Source: Chryseobacterium mucoviscidosis (GTDB lineage Bacteria > Bacteroidota > Bacteroidia > Flavobacteriales > Weeksellaceae). From it: DNA of 64,000 bases. Numbering within the stretch: the first letter of the stretch is position 1; each line of letters opens with the position of its first letter. The stretch is taken from the NCBI RefSeq assembly GCF_002177115.1, contig NZ_MVAG01000193.1:150545-214544 (forward strand), written 5' to 3'. Positions 1-7,852 of this stretch are shown here, piece by piece. Both the position numbers and the translations under genes were made by a program. Under the pieces are notes generated by a model that did no database searches, was not told where the DNA came from, and saw only the letters and a program-made list of their open reading frames with translations.

Positions 1-308
1 TTAAAAAGCTTCAAGCAAAATCCGATTACGCGCCCAATAAAGTTGCCATGGAAAATATGCAGAAGGGAATCGAAATGTGGAAAACAGCACTTACCAAAGT
101 CAATTACAACGATAAAAAAGCCCCTTACAACCAGAAAATAGGAGAGTACCTTTATTTCAATTTAATAAGGCTGAACCTTGCTTTGGGAAATTACACAGAA
201 GCGGAAAAATATTTAAACGAACTTCAGGAACATTTGGTAGACATCAAACTGTCTTACGATGCGAACCTCGAATTAAAAAGATTAGAAGAAAAAATTTATA
301 ATAACTAA
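1..308 (+). CDS. C-terminal end of a TPR-like protein (partial)
   Basis: The reading frame is open to the left edge of the window, so only the last ~102 codons are seen and the true start lies outside. The visible part is alpha-helical and ends with a segment (GNYTEAEKYLNEL) of the kind found in tetratricopeptide helices, where residues such as N-Y-x-x-A are packed. It lies 10 bases before the next gene on the same strand, so the two are probably co-transcribed. No enzymatic motif is visible. Function is unknown; TPR-type is a tentative call. Confidence 0.55.
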   Translation, partial: KKLQAKSDYAPNKVAMENMQKGIEMWKTALTKVNYNDKKAPYNQKIGEYLYFNLIRLNLALGNYTEAEKYLNELQEHLVDIKLSYDANLELKRLEEKIYNN

Positions 309-318
309 AGAAAATAAT

Positions 319-1743
319 ATGATTAAACAGATTATTGCCTCTGTAATGATTACCGCTTCTGTATGCGCATTTGCGCAGGTAAAAGTGGTGGAGGGAACAA
401 AATTTACAACCGATGCCAATCTTGAAACCGACGAAAAACTGGTGTTGGCAGACGATTACAATTCTTATATGTTCAGCGCGATTAATATCGACGGATTGAT
501 GAGAAACGTATTTCCGCACAAAAAGCTGCTGATGAGAAAACTCGATCAGAACGGAAGTCTTGTAGATACTTATATTCAGGATTACGCGAATAAAACCAAC
601 GGTGTTCTTCACAATTATCTGGGTTCTCAGCAGATAGATGAAGACCGTTTTGTGGCATTTACGGAAGAATATTTCGGAAAAGAAAACAGAAAAGAGGTTT
701 TTCAGCACGTCTTCAGCAAAAAATCGGGAACGTTTACCACAAAAAGTATCGCAAAATATACGATTGAATCTACCAACAAATCGGGAACGACCTACGTGGT
801 TTTTTCTGAGAACGGAAAATATGCAGCCGTTTTCAACGACCGATATGCCACGAAAAAAACAGATAACATCAATGATGCTCTGGTTCTCGATTTAAGAACA
901 TTAACGCCGCTTTGGAACAAAGAAATTTCTTTAAGCAGCGATTATGTGGAAAAATCGTTAACCTTAACCAACTCTGGAAAAATTGTGTTGCTTCGTAAAG
1001 CTGCGGGCTGGAAAGAATCTTATAAAATAGAGATGGTTTCCAACACGGAAGATAAAGATCTGCCTTTTGATGATAAATACATTCCTGAAAAATTATACGC
1101 GATCAGCAAAAACGACAGCGATTATCTGGTAACTTTCGGAAGAAAAAATCAGGCAGTTACGATGGGCGGAAGTACATTCGGAACAGTAATGTTCTACGAC
1201 ATCAAATCCGGAAAAGCCGTAATCAGCAATACCAATCTTGCGGGAGCGAAAGATATGAACGATGTGAAAGTAATTAAAACCATCGTAAAAGGCGATGAAG
1301 TTTTAATGGCGGTTCAGCAGGAAAAGATCTCAAGACCGATGCCGACTGCGATGAACCGTTTTCCCGATCCAGTGTATACGCTTGATGTGGGTGTTTTAAT
1401 GAAATTCAATAAAGAAGGAGAAGTAAAGCAGTTTGTACCGCTTGGAAGCAATCCTTCGGGAAGAAGAGTTCAGGTGATTGAATCCGGAGACAATCTTTAT
1501 GTTTCTGCATTCTATCCGAAAGGAGCATTCGGAAATACAGGTTTCTCCATGAAATCTTTCGATTTTGGCACTCTGGCTCCGAAAGAACTAACACTCGATT
1601 ATAAAGGGAGAAGTTTCTTCCAGAATTATGGTTTTACAGACGGAAACTTAGTACAGTTTGTTCCTGCAAACAATAAATTGTTGTTTCTGGACAAAAACGG
1701 GAAAGACGTCCAGATGTTCAGCGTTTACAATTTTGTAAAATAA
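319..1743 (+). CDS. Secreted protein of unknown function, 474 aa
   Basis: The first ~20 residues form a Sec signal peptide (hydrophobic core IIASVMITASVCAFAQ, cleavage after AFA), so the protein is exported to the periplasm or outer surface. The remainder has alternating beta-rich stretches (repeated KNDSDYLVTFG / VVFSENGKYAAVF type segments) that suggest a beta-propeller-like fold, but no family motif is recognised. There is no C-terminal T9SS sorting signal that I can see. It follows the TPR-like gene by 10 bases and is followed by a good terminator, so it ends this operon. Confidence 0.7.
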   Translation: MIKQIIASVMITASVCAFAQVKVVEGTKFTTDANLETDEKLVLADDYNSYMFSAINIDGLMRNVFPHKKLLMRKLDQNGSLVDTYIQDYANKTNGVLHNYLGSQQIDEDRFVAFTEEYFGKENRKEVFQHVFSKKSGTFTTKSIAKYTIESTNKSGTTYVVFSENGKYAAVFNDRYATKKTDNINDALVLDLRTLTPLWNKEISLSSDYVEKSLTLTNSGKIVLLRKAAGWKESYKIEMVSNTEDKDLPFDDKYIPEKLYAISKNDSDYLVTFGRKNQAVTMGGSTFGTVMFYDIKSGKAVISNTNLAGAKDMNDVKVIKTIVKGDEVLMAVQQEKISRPMPTAMNRFPDPVYTLDVGVLMKFNKEGEVKQFVPLGSNPSGRRVQVIESGDNLYVSAFYPKGAFGNTGFSMKSFDFGTLAPKELTLDYKGRSFFQNYGFTDGNLVQFVPANNKLLFLDKNGKDVQMFSVYNFVK

Positions 1744-1766
1744 TTTAATCAAAATAATATTAAAAG

Positions 1767-1800
1767 AATCAGCCTTAAATTTTTAGGGCTGATTTTTTTT
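1767..1800 (+). terminator. Rho-independent terminator after the 474-aa secreted protein
   Basis: An 8-bp stem (AATCAGCC / GGCTGATT) with an A/T loop is followed by a run of T residues. It lies 24 bases beyond the stop codon. Confidence 0.85.
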
Positions 1801-1870
1801 ATTTAAAATAGTTTCAAATTTGATCAATAGAGATCATTGCAAAACATAAAGTTGAATATTCTTAAAACCG

Positions 1871-1960
1871 TTATTCTTTGTTAAGAATAACGGCTTTGTA
1901 ACCCTAAAAACGTTTCATAATTAAAAAATCCTTTGTGAGCTTTATGTTCAATTAAACATC
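1871..1960. repeat. Intergenic repeat, uninterrupted copy (empty site)
   Basis: This stretch is closely similar to 3946-3989 joined to 4205-4243. Here the two halves are contiguous; at the second locus they are split by a ~215-bp insert that contains the MITE-like element at 4019-4186. A third partial relative (GTGTTCAATTAAGCATC) lies near 3888. The copy leads directly into a fragment of the DUF1801 gene start, so the duplicated block includes coding sequence. Confidence 0.7.
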
Positions 1961-1978
1961 ATTAAAAAACTGAAAAAT

Positions 1979-2038
1979 ATGCAGATTCAATCCGTGTCCG
2001 TACATGATTATATTTTCCAGATTCTCGTGGAAAAGTAA
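1979..2038 (+). pseudogene. Truncated 5' duplicate of the DUF1801 gene at 4358
   Basis: The first ~19 codons (MQIQSVSV-DYI-QI) match the start of the intact DUF1801 gene at 4358, including the A-rich leader before ATG, and then the frame ends at TAA. Only this 5' end is present; what follows is unrelated repeat DNA. It is a partial duplication, not an expressed gene. Confidence 0.75.
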
Positions 2039-2059
2039 AAAGAGTAAAATTCTCAAACC

Positions 2060-2264
2060 CGGCAATCGCCTTTCCAGAGCCACCGCCGAAAGGAGGAAGC
2101 CTTCGGGAACTGCCGAAACCATCTCGCCAAGAGGAGTAAATTTTCGGAACTCTCCGAGGGTATTCCGCCCAAGATGATATACTATCGGGAACTCCCGAAA
2201 TCATCTCGCCAAAAGGAATATGATTTCGGAAACCTCCGAAGCTAAAACGCCAGAGTGAGCATAT
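2060..2264. repeat. Degenerate 41-bp tandem repeat, five units
   Basis: Units begin at 2060, 2101, 2142, 2183 and 2224, each exactly 41 bp, with a sixth partial unit after 2265. Most units start with a palindrome of the type TTCGG(G)AACTCCCGAA and all carry CGCC at unit positions 25-28. Units differ at many bases, so this is not a CRISPR array. The region is clearly GC-richer than its surroundings and has no convincing gene. A related motif occurs at 16174-16480. Confidence 0.75.
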
Positions 2265-2294
2265 TTTAGGAACTTCTTTAAATTAATTTCGGAA

Positions 2295-2461
2295 TTAACC
2301 GCAAAAGGTACCAAAAGATAATGATAAAGCGAATCCAGAATAATCAAAGTACTCAAAAGAATAAAAATCAAAGATTTTTAAAAACTATTGTGAGCTTTTT
2401 CATTTATAGTGATCAACTTTAAATAAATATTTAGTTCATCTTTTGCGACTTTTGCGGTTAA
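2295..2461. mobile_element. MITE-like element, copy 1 (167 bp)
   Basis: The ends are ~24-bp imperfect terminal inverted repeats starting TTAACCGCAAAAG and ending CTTTTGCGGTTAA. The internal sequence is nearly the same as the second copy at 4019-4186. It has no coding capacity. The two copies flank the small-peptide and GLPGLI genes in direct orientation. Confidence 0.7.
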
Positions 2462-2604
2462 ATAAACTTCTCATAAAAAGTTAGCCGTAAAATAAAATAA
2501 TGTTTTAAAATGGCTTTTGTCAGGGGTTTAACATAATAAAATTTTTCTCTTTTGTTTGATTTATAACCATATATTCGCTGTTCAATTTTAAAAAATATAC
2601 AATT

Positions 2605-2877
2605 ATGAAAAAAGTATTTTTCGTCGCTATGCTTGGTGTAGCGGGTTTTGTTAGTGCTAAAGGAACACCTGTAAAAAAATTAAATCTTAAGGCTGCAAAA
2701 ACAATAGTAAGTACTAAAGTGGTAAAAAAGACAAAAAAAACGGCTAAATTCAAGAGCACTTTTGTTACTTATACTTCTTGTGGTGTAGCTGCTACCACTA
2801 CTCAGGACTGGACTAACGAACAAGGACAAATTTGGGCCAATATGGTTGAAGCAATTTATTGTGGACACGGTTATTAA
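2605..2877 (+). CDS. Small secreted Lys-rich peptide with two cysteines, 90 aa
   Basis: Residues 1-18 are a clear signal peptide (MKKVFFVAMLGVAGFVSA). The mature part starts with a strongly basic segment (about residues 20-50, many K and T/V) and ends with a Trp/Cys-containing tail (C59, W69, W77, C86, ending CGHGY). The basic region followed by a conserved-looking tail resembles a propeptide plus a small mature peptide, but I do not recognise a family. A GLPGLI gene follows 76 bases downstream on the same strand. It could be a peptide substrate or partner of that gene; this is inference from the gene order only. Confidence 0.6.
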   Translation: MKKVFFVAMLGVAGFVSAKGTPVKKLNLKAAKTIVSTKVVKKTKKTAKFKSTFVTYTSCGVAATTTQDWTNEQGQIWANMVEAIYCGHGY

Positions 2878-2953
2878 TAGTTAAGAAATAACAAATCTTC
2901 ATTTGCACATATGGTTTTATATGTGCAATTTTTCATAATAAAAAGCAATATCA

Positions 2954-3802
2954 ATGTCTTATCATAAAAAACTATTTCAACTATTCGTTTTATTTTACAG
3001 TATTTTATTTTATTCTCAATTGAATACTAAAGATTCATTGCGAGGAGAGTTCATTTACTTATTGAAAGCTAAATTAAATACGTTAAATCCTAATCAGACA
3101 GATGAAGAACTATTCTCACTTCAGGTAGCTGATTATCGTACATTTTTTAGTAGTCTTAATTCTTTGAAAAGAGATTCTGTAGCCGGTATTGTTTCAAGAA
3201 AAGCAATTAATAATGGTGGAGGGGTTTTTGATTTCAGAGGGACGTCAATGCCACAAACAAAGTTTTCTTATACGATCATACAAACCAATGAAAATATACA
3301 GTATTTTCAAAGAGTTGCCATGTCTTTACTGTCATATAAAGAATCGGCAATAAAAGATTGGAAACTTATTGATGAAACAAAAATAATAAATACAATTAAT
3401 TGCAAAAAAGCAGAGGTTTCATATAAAGGCAGAAATTGGACTGCGTGGTATTCTGCAGAAATTCCATTGCCTTATGGTCCGTATAAATTCAGTGGATTGC
3501 CGGGATTAATCATAAAAATAACTGATAATAAAGGAGATTATGATTTTGAACTTGTAAAATCCGTATCTAACTCTAAGTTGAAAGGAAGATTAGTAAATAT
3601 ATATGAAAATAGATATACTAATTCAACGGAAACAACTAAAACTGAATTAGAAAAAACTTTACAAAATTTCAGAGAAAACTCATTAGGAATATTAGAAAGT
3701 CTTGGAACAAGTGTTACTCCGGAACAAAGAAAAATCATCATGGAAAGACAGAAAGAAATGCAGTTAAGGAAAAAGGGAGATAACCCTATAGAATTAAATT
3801 AG
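2954..3802 (+). CDS. GLPGLI family protein
   Basis: The diagnostic motif SGLPGLIIKI lies at about residue 180 of 282, followed by the usual beta-rich D-x-K-G-D-Y-D-F-E-L-V segment. A signal-like hydrophobic N-terminus (LFQLFVLFYSILFYSQL) predicts export. GLPGLI proteins are a Bacteroidota-specific family of unknown biochemical role, often next to peptide-type or carboxypeptidase-regulatory-like genes. The length is normal for the family. The gene pair 2605-3802 is bounded on both sides by nearly identical intergenic repeats, so it may have arrived or been duplicated as a unit. Confidence 0.85.
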   Translation: MSYHKKLFQLFVLFYSILFYSQLNTKDSLRGEFIYLLKAKLNTLNPNQTDEELFSLQVADYRTFFSSLNSLKRDSVAGIVSRKAINNGGGVFDFRGTSMPQTKFSYTIIQTNENIQYFQRVAMSLLSYKESAIKDWKLIDETKIINTINCKKAEVSYKGRNWTAWYSAEIPLPYGPYKFSGLPGLIIKITDNKGDYDFELVKSVSNSKLKGRLVNIYENRYTNSTETTKTELEKTLQNFRENSLGILESLGTSVTPEQRKIIMERQKEMQLRKKGDNPIELN

Positions 3803-4018
3803 TATAATAAAACAGGAATCCTGTCTTATTATACTATTATTCAAAATGATAGCCTTTATTCAGTTAAAAATCGTTCTTCAGCTTTGTGTTCAATTAAGCA
3901 TCAAGATTAAAACCGGTGAATCAAAAAAGTTAAGAAAACTTTCCCTTATTCTTTGTTAAGTGTAACGGCTTTATGAACCTAAAAACGTTAATAAGACTTG
4001 TTTACATTAATTTAGGAA

Positions 4019-4186
4019 TTAACCGCAAAAGATGCAAAAGATAATGATAAAGCGAATTTCCAGAATAATCAAAGCACTCAAAAGAATAAAAATCAAAGAT
4101 TTTTAAAAACTATTGTGATCTTTTTTATTTATAATCGCCAGCTTTAAATAAACAATTAGTTCATCTTTTACGACTTTTGCGGTTAA
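4019..4186. mobile_element. MITE-like element, copy 2 (168 bp)
   Basis: It has the same terminal inverted repeats and interior as 2295-2461. The inverted homology extends further outward here (TGTTTAC on the left, GTAAACA on the right). The related uninterrupted sequence at 1871-1960 shows what the locus would look like without this insert, which argues that the element is mobile or was mobile. Confidence 0.7.
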
Positions 4187-4357
4187 ATAAAATGTGTAAA
4201 CAAATTTCATAACTAAAAATCCCTCGTGAGCTTTGTGTTCAATTAAGCATCAAGATTAAAACCTGCGAATCAGAAAAAAGTTAAAACAAAGTAATTCATT
4301 TAAAATCCTGTTCCGCTAAAATTTTGTTAATTTGGAGAATTATTAAAACTGAAAAAT

Positions 4358-4816
4358 ATGCAGATTCAATCCGTTTCCGTTGATGATTATATTTCCCAGA
4401 TTCCCGAAGAAAGACAGGAAATATTCAGAAAAATGTATCAGACAATTAACGATAATTTACCCGAAGGTTTTACGCAGGGTTCAAGCTACGGAATGATCGG
4501 TTGGGCGGTTCCTCTGGAAACGTATCCCGACGGTTATCACTGTACACCCGGATCGCCTTTGCCTTTCATCAGCATTGCTTCCCAGAAAAATTTCGTTGCG
4601 TTGTATCACATGGGAATGTATGCGAAACCCGAACTGCTGAACTGGTTTGTAGAAGAATTTCCGAAACATTCCAAAAAAAAGCTGGATATGGGGAAATCCT
4701 GTGTCCGCTTCAAAAAAATGGAAGATATTCCGATGGAATTGTTGGCAGAAATGAGCAAAAAAATGACGGTTGAAGAATGGATTGATATTTATGAAACCAA
4801 TTTTAAAAAGAAATAA
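4358..4816 (+). CDS. DUF1801 domain protein
   Basis: The 152-aa protein has the DUF1801 layout: N-terminal helix (VDDYISQIPEERQEIFRKM), the glycine-rich G-SSYGMIGWAVP segment, and a C-terminal MGKSCVRFKKMEDIPMELLAEM block. DUF1801 proteins are small cytosolic proteins of uncertain function. The start is ATG after the A-rich leader that is duplicated at 1963-1981. Its 3' end overlaps the next gene, suggesting translational coupling. Confidence 0.85.
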   Translation: MQIQSVSVDDYISQIPEERQEIFRKMYQTINDNLPEGFTQGSSYGMIGWAVPLETYPDGYHCTPGSPLPFISIASQKNFVALYHMGMYAKPELLNWFVEEFPKHSKKKLDMGKSCVRFKKMEDIPMELLAEMSKKMTVEEWIDIYETNFKKK

Positions 4817-5456
4817 TTTTTTATTGAAAGTTTTTACGGTTTTTTTCCTTTTTGTCCTGATAATGGGGTGTAAAAACTCACAGATTTCAGGTTTGAAGAA
4901 CGGAGATTTGCTTTTTGTGACTGCAAAAGAAACGGGACTTTCCGGGGCAATCAATAATGTCACTCAAAAGCAGAAAAATGCTTCTTTCGACCACATCGGT
5001 ATTGTGGAAAAAAGTAAAGACGGAATTTTCGTGCTTCACGCCGCTCCAAAAGGCGGTTCGCAGAAGCAGGAGATAAAAGATTTCCTGAAAGATCAGTCCA
5101 AAGAAGGACAGCGGATTATAGTATACCGTCTGAAATCCGAATACCAGAAATCGATTCCTTCTGCGCTTGAAAAGGCAGAATCGATGGTAGGTAAACCTTA
5201 CAATTTCAATTATATTCTTGACGAAAATTCCTATTACTGTTCAGATTTCATAGAAAGAGCTTTTCGGCAGGATCATATTTTTAAATTGGAACCGATGACG
5301 TTTATTGATCCGGAAACAGGAAAAACAAATGTTTTTTGGGAAGAATTCTATCAAAAGAAAAACTTGAAAGTTCCTGAAGGTGAGTTAGGCTGCAATCCAA
5401 ATGGTCTGGCTGCTTCTCAAAAACTGGAAAGAGTGATGGAACTAAATAAAAAATAA
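4791..5456 (+). CDS. YiiX-type permuted papain-like lipoprotein
   Basis: A hydrophobic N-terminus with lipobox LIMGC predicts a lipoprotein. The catalytic set of the YiiX/YebB permuted NlpC/P60 (papain-like) fold is visible: the histidine in FDHIGIVE and the later cysteine in YYCSDFIE, with GDLLF upstream. Such enzymes are thought to be amidases or hydrolases of the cell envelope; the substrate is unknown. I chose the ATG at 4791 (overlap of 26 bases with the DUF1801 gene); an in-frame ATG at 4770 is the alternative. Confidence 0.8.
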   Translation: MKPILKRNNFLLKVFTVFFLFVLIMGCKNSQISGLKNGDLLFVTAKETGLSGAINNVTQKQKNASFDHIGIVEKSKDGIFVLHAAPKGGSQKQEIKDFLKDQSKEGQRIIVYRLKSEYQKSIPSALEKAESMVGKPYNFNYILDENSYYCSDFIERAFRQDHIFKLEPMTFIDPETGKTNVFWEEFYQKKNLKVPEGELGCNPNGLAASQKLERVMELNKK

Positions 5457-5477
5457 ATTATATTAAGATTCAATAGG

Positions 5478-5499
5478 AACGGGCTTAGCCCGTTTTTTT
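5478..5499 (+). terminator. Terminator after the YiiX-type gene
   Basis: A 7-bp stem AACGGGC / GCCCGTT with a 3-base loop is followed by T7. Confidence 0.9.
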
Positions 5500-5693
5500 A
5501 TGAAAAAAATCAAATGGTTTTAACCGAAAAATAAACATCAGAGAAAAAATTTGATTAAAATTAAAAAATACTACCCTACTAATTTGATAGACTAATATTT
5601 TTTTATATTTTTGTCTGACAATTAGCACAAAGCAACAGAATATTAAATCTGAAAAAAGTTTTCTCTGAAAGTTTAACCCTAAAATGTTGAGTT

Positions 5694-6005
5694 ATGGTAA
5701 CACCAAATCCGGGACTACAGGTTTTACAAAATCAATTAAACCTGCCCAAAAAAGAATGGATACTGGAAGTAGAGCTGAATGGTAAAATGAAATTCGAACA
5801 TTTAATGAATACCATTTACCATCAGTTCGGGATTTGTCATAAAGTGTTATCGGCTAACGTAGAATATGTAGACGGAAGAAGTTTCGGTGCAGTTCAGCTT
5901 TATATTAATGTAAACTCAGAAGATTTTAAGCAATTAGAATTTTATCTGGAAAAAAATAAGCTTTTGAGTACCACGGTAGAATATACGTGCAGAAAATATA
6001 CTTAA
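5694..6005 (+). CDS. Stand-alone NIL-domain protein, 103 aa
   Basis: Most of the protein (residues ~20-100) fits the NIL domain: W-ILEVELNGKMKFEHLMNTIYHQ, then CHKVLSANVEYVDGRSFGAVQLYI, then a helix and a final strand. NIL domains normally form the C-terminal methionine-sensing part of MetN-type ABC ATPases. Here no ATPase or membrane partner is adjacent, so a free regulatory or ligand-binding protein is likely. It is a single-gene unit, with a terminator on each side. Confidence 0.7.
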   Translation: MVTPNPGLQVLQNQLNLPKKEWILEVELNGKMKFEHLMNTIYHQFGICHKVLSANVEYVDGRSFGAVQLYINVNSEDFKQLEFYLEKNKLLSTTVEYTCRKYT

Positions 6006-6031
6006 GAGATTCATATAGTTTTAATTACAAC

Positions 6032-6070
6032 AAACGACCGTTACATTTTTTGTGACTGGTCGTTTTTATT
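6032..6070 (+). terminator. Terminator after the NIL-domain gene
   Basis: The stem AAACGACC / GGTCGTTT is followed by a T-rich tract. Confidence 0.85.
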
Positions 6071-6149
6071 TTTCGTTAAAAATTAAGATTCTCTTAAATT
6101 TTTTATAATTCTTTTTTACATCTTATTTTAAACCTGAGTTTGGAATAAA

Positions 6150-6345
6150 TTTTTTTAAACGCAAGGTTAAACAAAGAGATTCATTTATCAGGAATTCAGT
6201 TTTTAAGATATACAAAGGCGTAAAATTGATCAAAGTAATACCATCTTTGTGTTTTTTAAATAAACGAAGTGCCTTTGTTTAGCTTACAAACTTTCAATAA
6301 GTAAAAAAATCTTTTGTTTTTCTTTGCGATAAATTAATTATTTAA
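6150..6345. repeat. Intergenic sequence with inverted CGCAAAG-type motifs; no gene
   Basis: The ~470 bases between the NIL-domain terminator and the murA terminator hold no convincing gene. Within it, TTAAACAAAG at ~6171 is mirrored by CTTTGTTTA near 6270, and ACAAAGGCG and CTTTGCGA occur between and after. The same kind of motif appears around 57536-57600, so this is probably one of the dispersed intergenic repeats of this group of bacteria. Confidence 0.4.
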
Positions 6346-6493
6346 ATTTATTTCTTATCCTGAACTGAGGATATTTTAGAAGAAAAGGCAAATAAAATCT
6401 GCTTTACGAAGCCAGAGATTACAGCTTGATTAAATCAGTTTATTGATTATTCTTTACTCACTTTATAACAAGGAATGTAAATACAATCTTTGC

Positions 6494-6524
6494 GAAAAAA
6501 AAAGACCACTCAAAAAGTGGTCTC
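6494..6524 (-). terminator. Terminator of the DUF4290-murA operon
   Basis: On the minus strand the stem GACCACT / AGTGGTC with a 5-base loop is followed by a long T run. It lies ~20 bases beyond the murA stop. Confidence 0.9.
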
Positions 6525-6542
6525 TGTATTTTAAAATAAAAA

Positions 6543-7850
6543 TTAAATTCTCTCAATATCCGCTCCGATTGCTTTCAGTCTTCCGTCGATATTTTCATAA
6601 CCTCTGTCGATCTGTTCGATATTGTGGATAATAGATTTTCCTTCCGCGGAAAGGGCAGCAATTAAAAGAGCATTTCCTGCTCTGATGTCAGGAGAAACCA
6701 TCGTCGTTCCTCTCAGCGGAGTTTCCTGATTTAGCCCGATTACCGTTGCTCTGTGCGGGTCGCAAAGAATGATCTGCGCTCCCATATCGATCAGTTTATC
6801 CACGAAAAATAATCTGGATTCAAACATTTTCTGGTGAACCAGCAGACTTCCTTTTGCCTGAGTTGCCACCACCAGAATAATCGATAACAAATCCGGAGTA
6901 AATCCTGGCCAAGGTGCATCGGAAATCGTTAAAATAGATCCGTCGATAAATTTTTGAATTTTATAATTTTCCTGCGCCGGAATAAAAATATCGTCATTGC
7001 TCTGCTCAAGCTGAATGCCTAATTTTCTGAACGTATTCGGAATAACACCAAGCTGATTCCAGTTTACGTTTTTAATGGTGATTTCAGATTTCGTCATTGC
7101 AGCAAGACCAATCCATGAACCGATTTCCACCATATCCGGAAGCATGGTATGTTCCGTTCCGTGTAGATGCGAAACCCCTTCGATGGTTAACAGGTTGGAT
7201 CCGATTCCTGAAATATTGGCTCCCATTCTGTTCAGCATTTTGCAAAGCTGCTGAAGATACGGTTCGCACGCCGCGTTATAAATTCTGGTTTTTCCTTTTG
7301 CCAAAGCTGCAGCCATCACGATGTTGGCTGTTCCTGTTACAGAAGCCTCTTCAAGCAGGATAAACTTACCATTGAGTTCTTTCGCTTTTAATGAATAAAA
7401 GAATTCTTCCTCATCGTAATGAAATTCGGCACCCAGTTCTACAAGTCCCTGAAAGTGAGTGTCTAATCTTCTTCTTCCGATTTTATCGCCTCCCGGAGTC
7501 GGCATATACGCTTCACCGTATCTCGCCAACATTGGTCCCATCAACATGATCGAACCTCTCAGTTTTGCGCCGTCTTTTTTAAATTCGTTTGATTTTATAT
7601 AATCAAAATTTACTTTATCAGCTTTGAAAGTATAATCGCCGTGTCCGTTTTTGGTAACCTGTACACCAAAGTCGCCCAGAATCTCAATTAATCGATTAAC
7701 GTCGTGGATATCGGGAATATTTTTAATTCTGACTTCCTCATCTGTCAACAAAACAGCACAAAGAATCTGAAGAGCTTCGTTCTTAGCTCCCTGTGGAGTA
7801 ATTTCACCTTGCAGTCTTTTTCCTCCTCTTATTTGAAATGTTCCACTCAT
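6543..7850 (-). CDS. murA: UDP-N-acetylglucosamine 1-carboxyvinyltransferase with Asp at the catalytic Cys position
   Basis: MurA transfers enolpyruvate from PEP to UDP-GlcNAc, the first committed step of peptidoglycan synthesis in the cytoplasm. The 435-aa length and EPSP-synthase fold motifs (KNEALQIL near the start, RGSIMLMGPMLAR, DIRAGNALLIAAL) identify it. The flexible catalytic loop reads PTPGGDKIGRRR (residues 118-129), so the residue equivalent to Cys115 of the E. coli enzyme is Asp122. Asp at this site is known from some other bacteria and makes the enzyme insensitive to fosfomycin; that consequence is inference here. It lies 2 bases after the DUF4290 gene, forming a two-gene operon. 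Confidence 0.95.
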   Translation of the reverse strand: MSGTFQIRGGKRLQGEITPQGAKNEALQILCAVLLTDEEVRIKNIPDIHDVNRLIEILGDFGVQVTKNGHGDYTFKADKVNFDYIKSNEFKKDGAKLRGSIMLMGPMLARYGEAYMPTPGGDKIGRRRLDTHFQGLVELGAEFHYDEEEFFYSLKAKELNGKFILLEEASVTGTANIVMAAALAKGKTRIYNAACEPYLQQLCKMLNRMGANISGIGSNLLTIEGVSHLHGTEHTMLPDMVEIGSWIGLAAMTKSEITIKNVNWNQLGVIPNTFRKLGIQLEQSNDDIFIPAQENYKIQKFIDGSILTISDAPWPGFTPDLLSIILVVATQAKGSLLVHQKMFESRLFFVDKLIDMGAQIILCDPHRATVIGLNQETPLRGTTMVSPDIRAGNALLIAALSAEGKSIIHNIEQIDRGYENIDGRLKAIGADIERI

Positions 7851-7852
7851 GT

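Noticed and set aside
1962..2204. 80-aa frame on the minus strand over the 41-bp repeats
   Set aside because: It follows from the repeat composition and spans a pseudogene; no family or start signals.
2060..2264. CRISPR-like array
   Set aside because: Period is regular but units are diverged throughout, with no identical repeats and no distinct spacers, and no cas genes are near.
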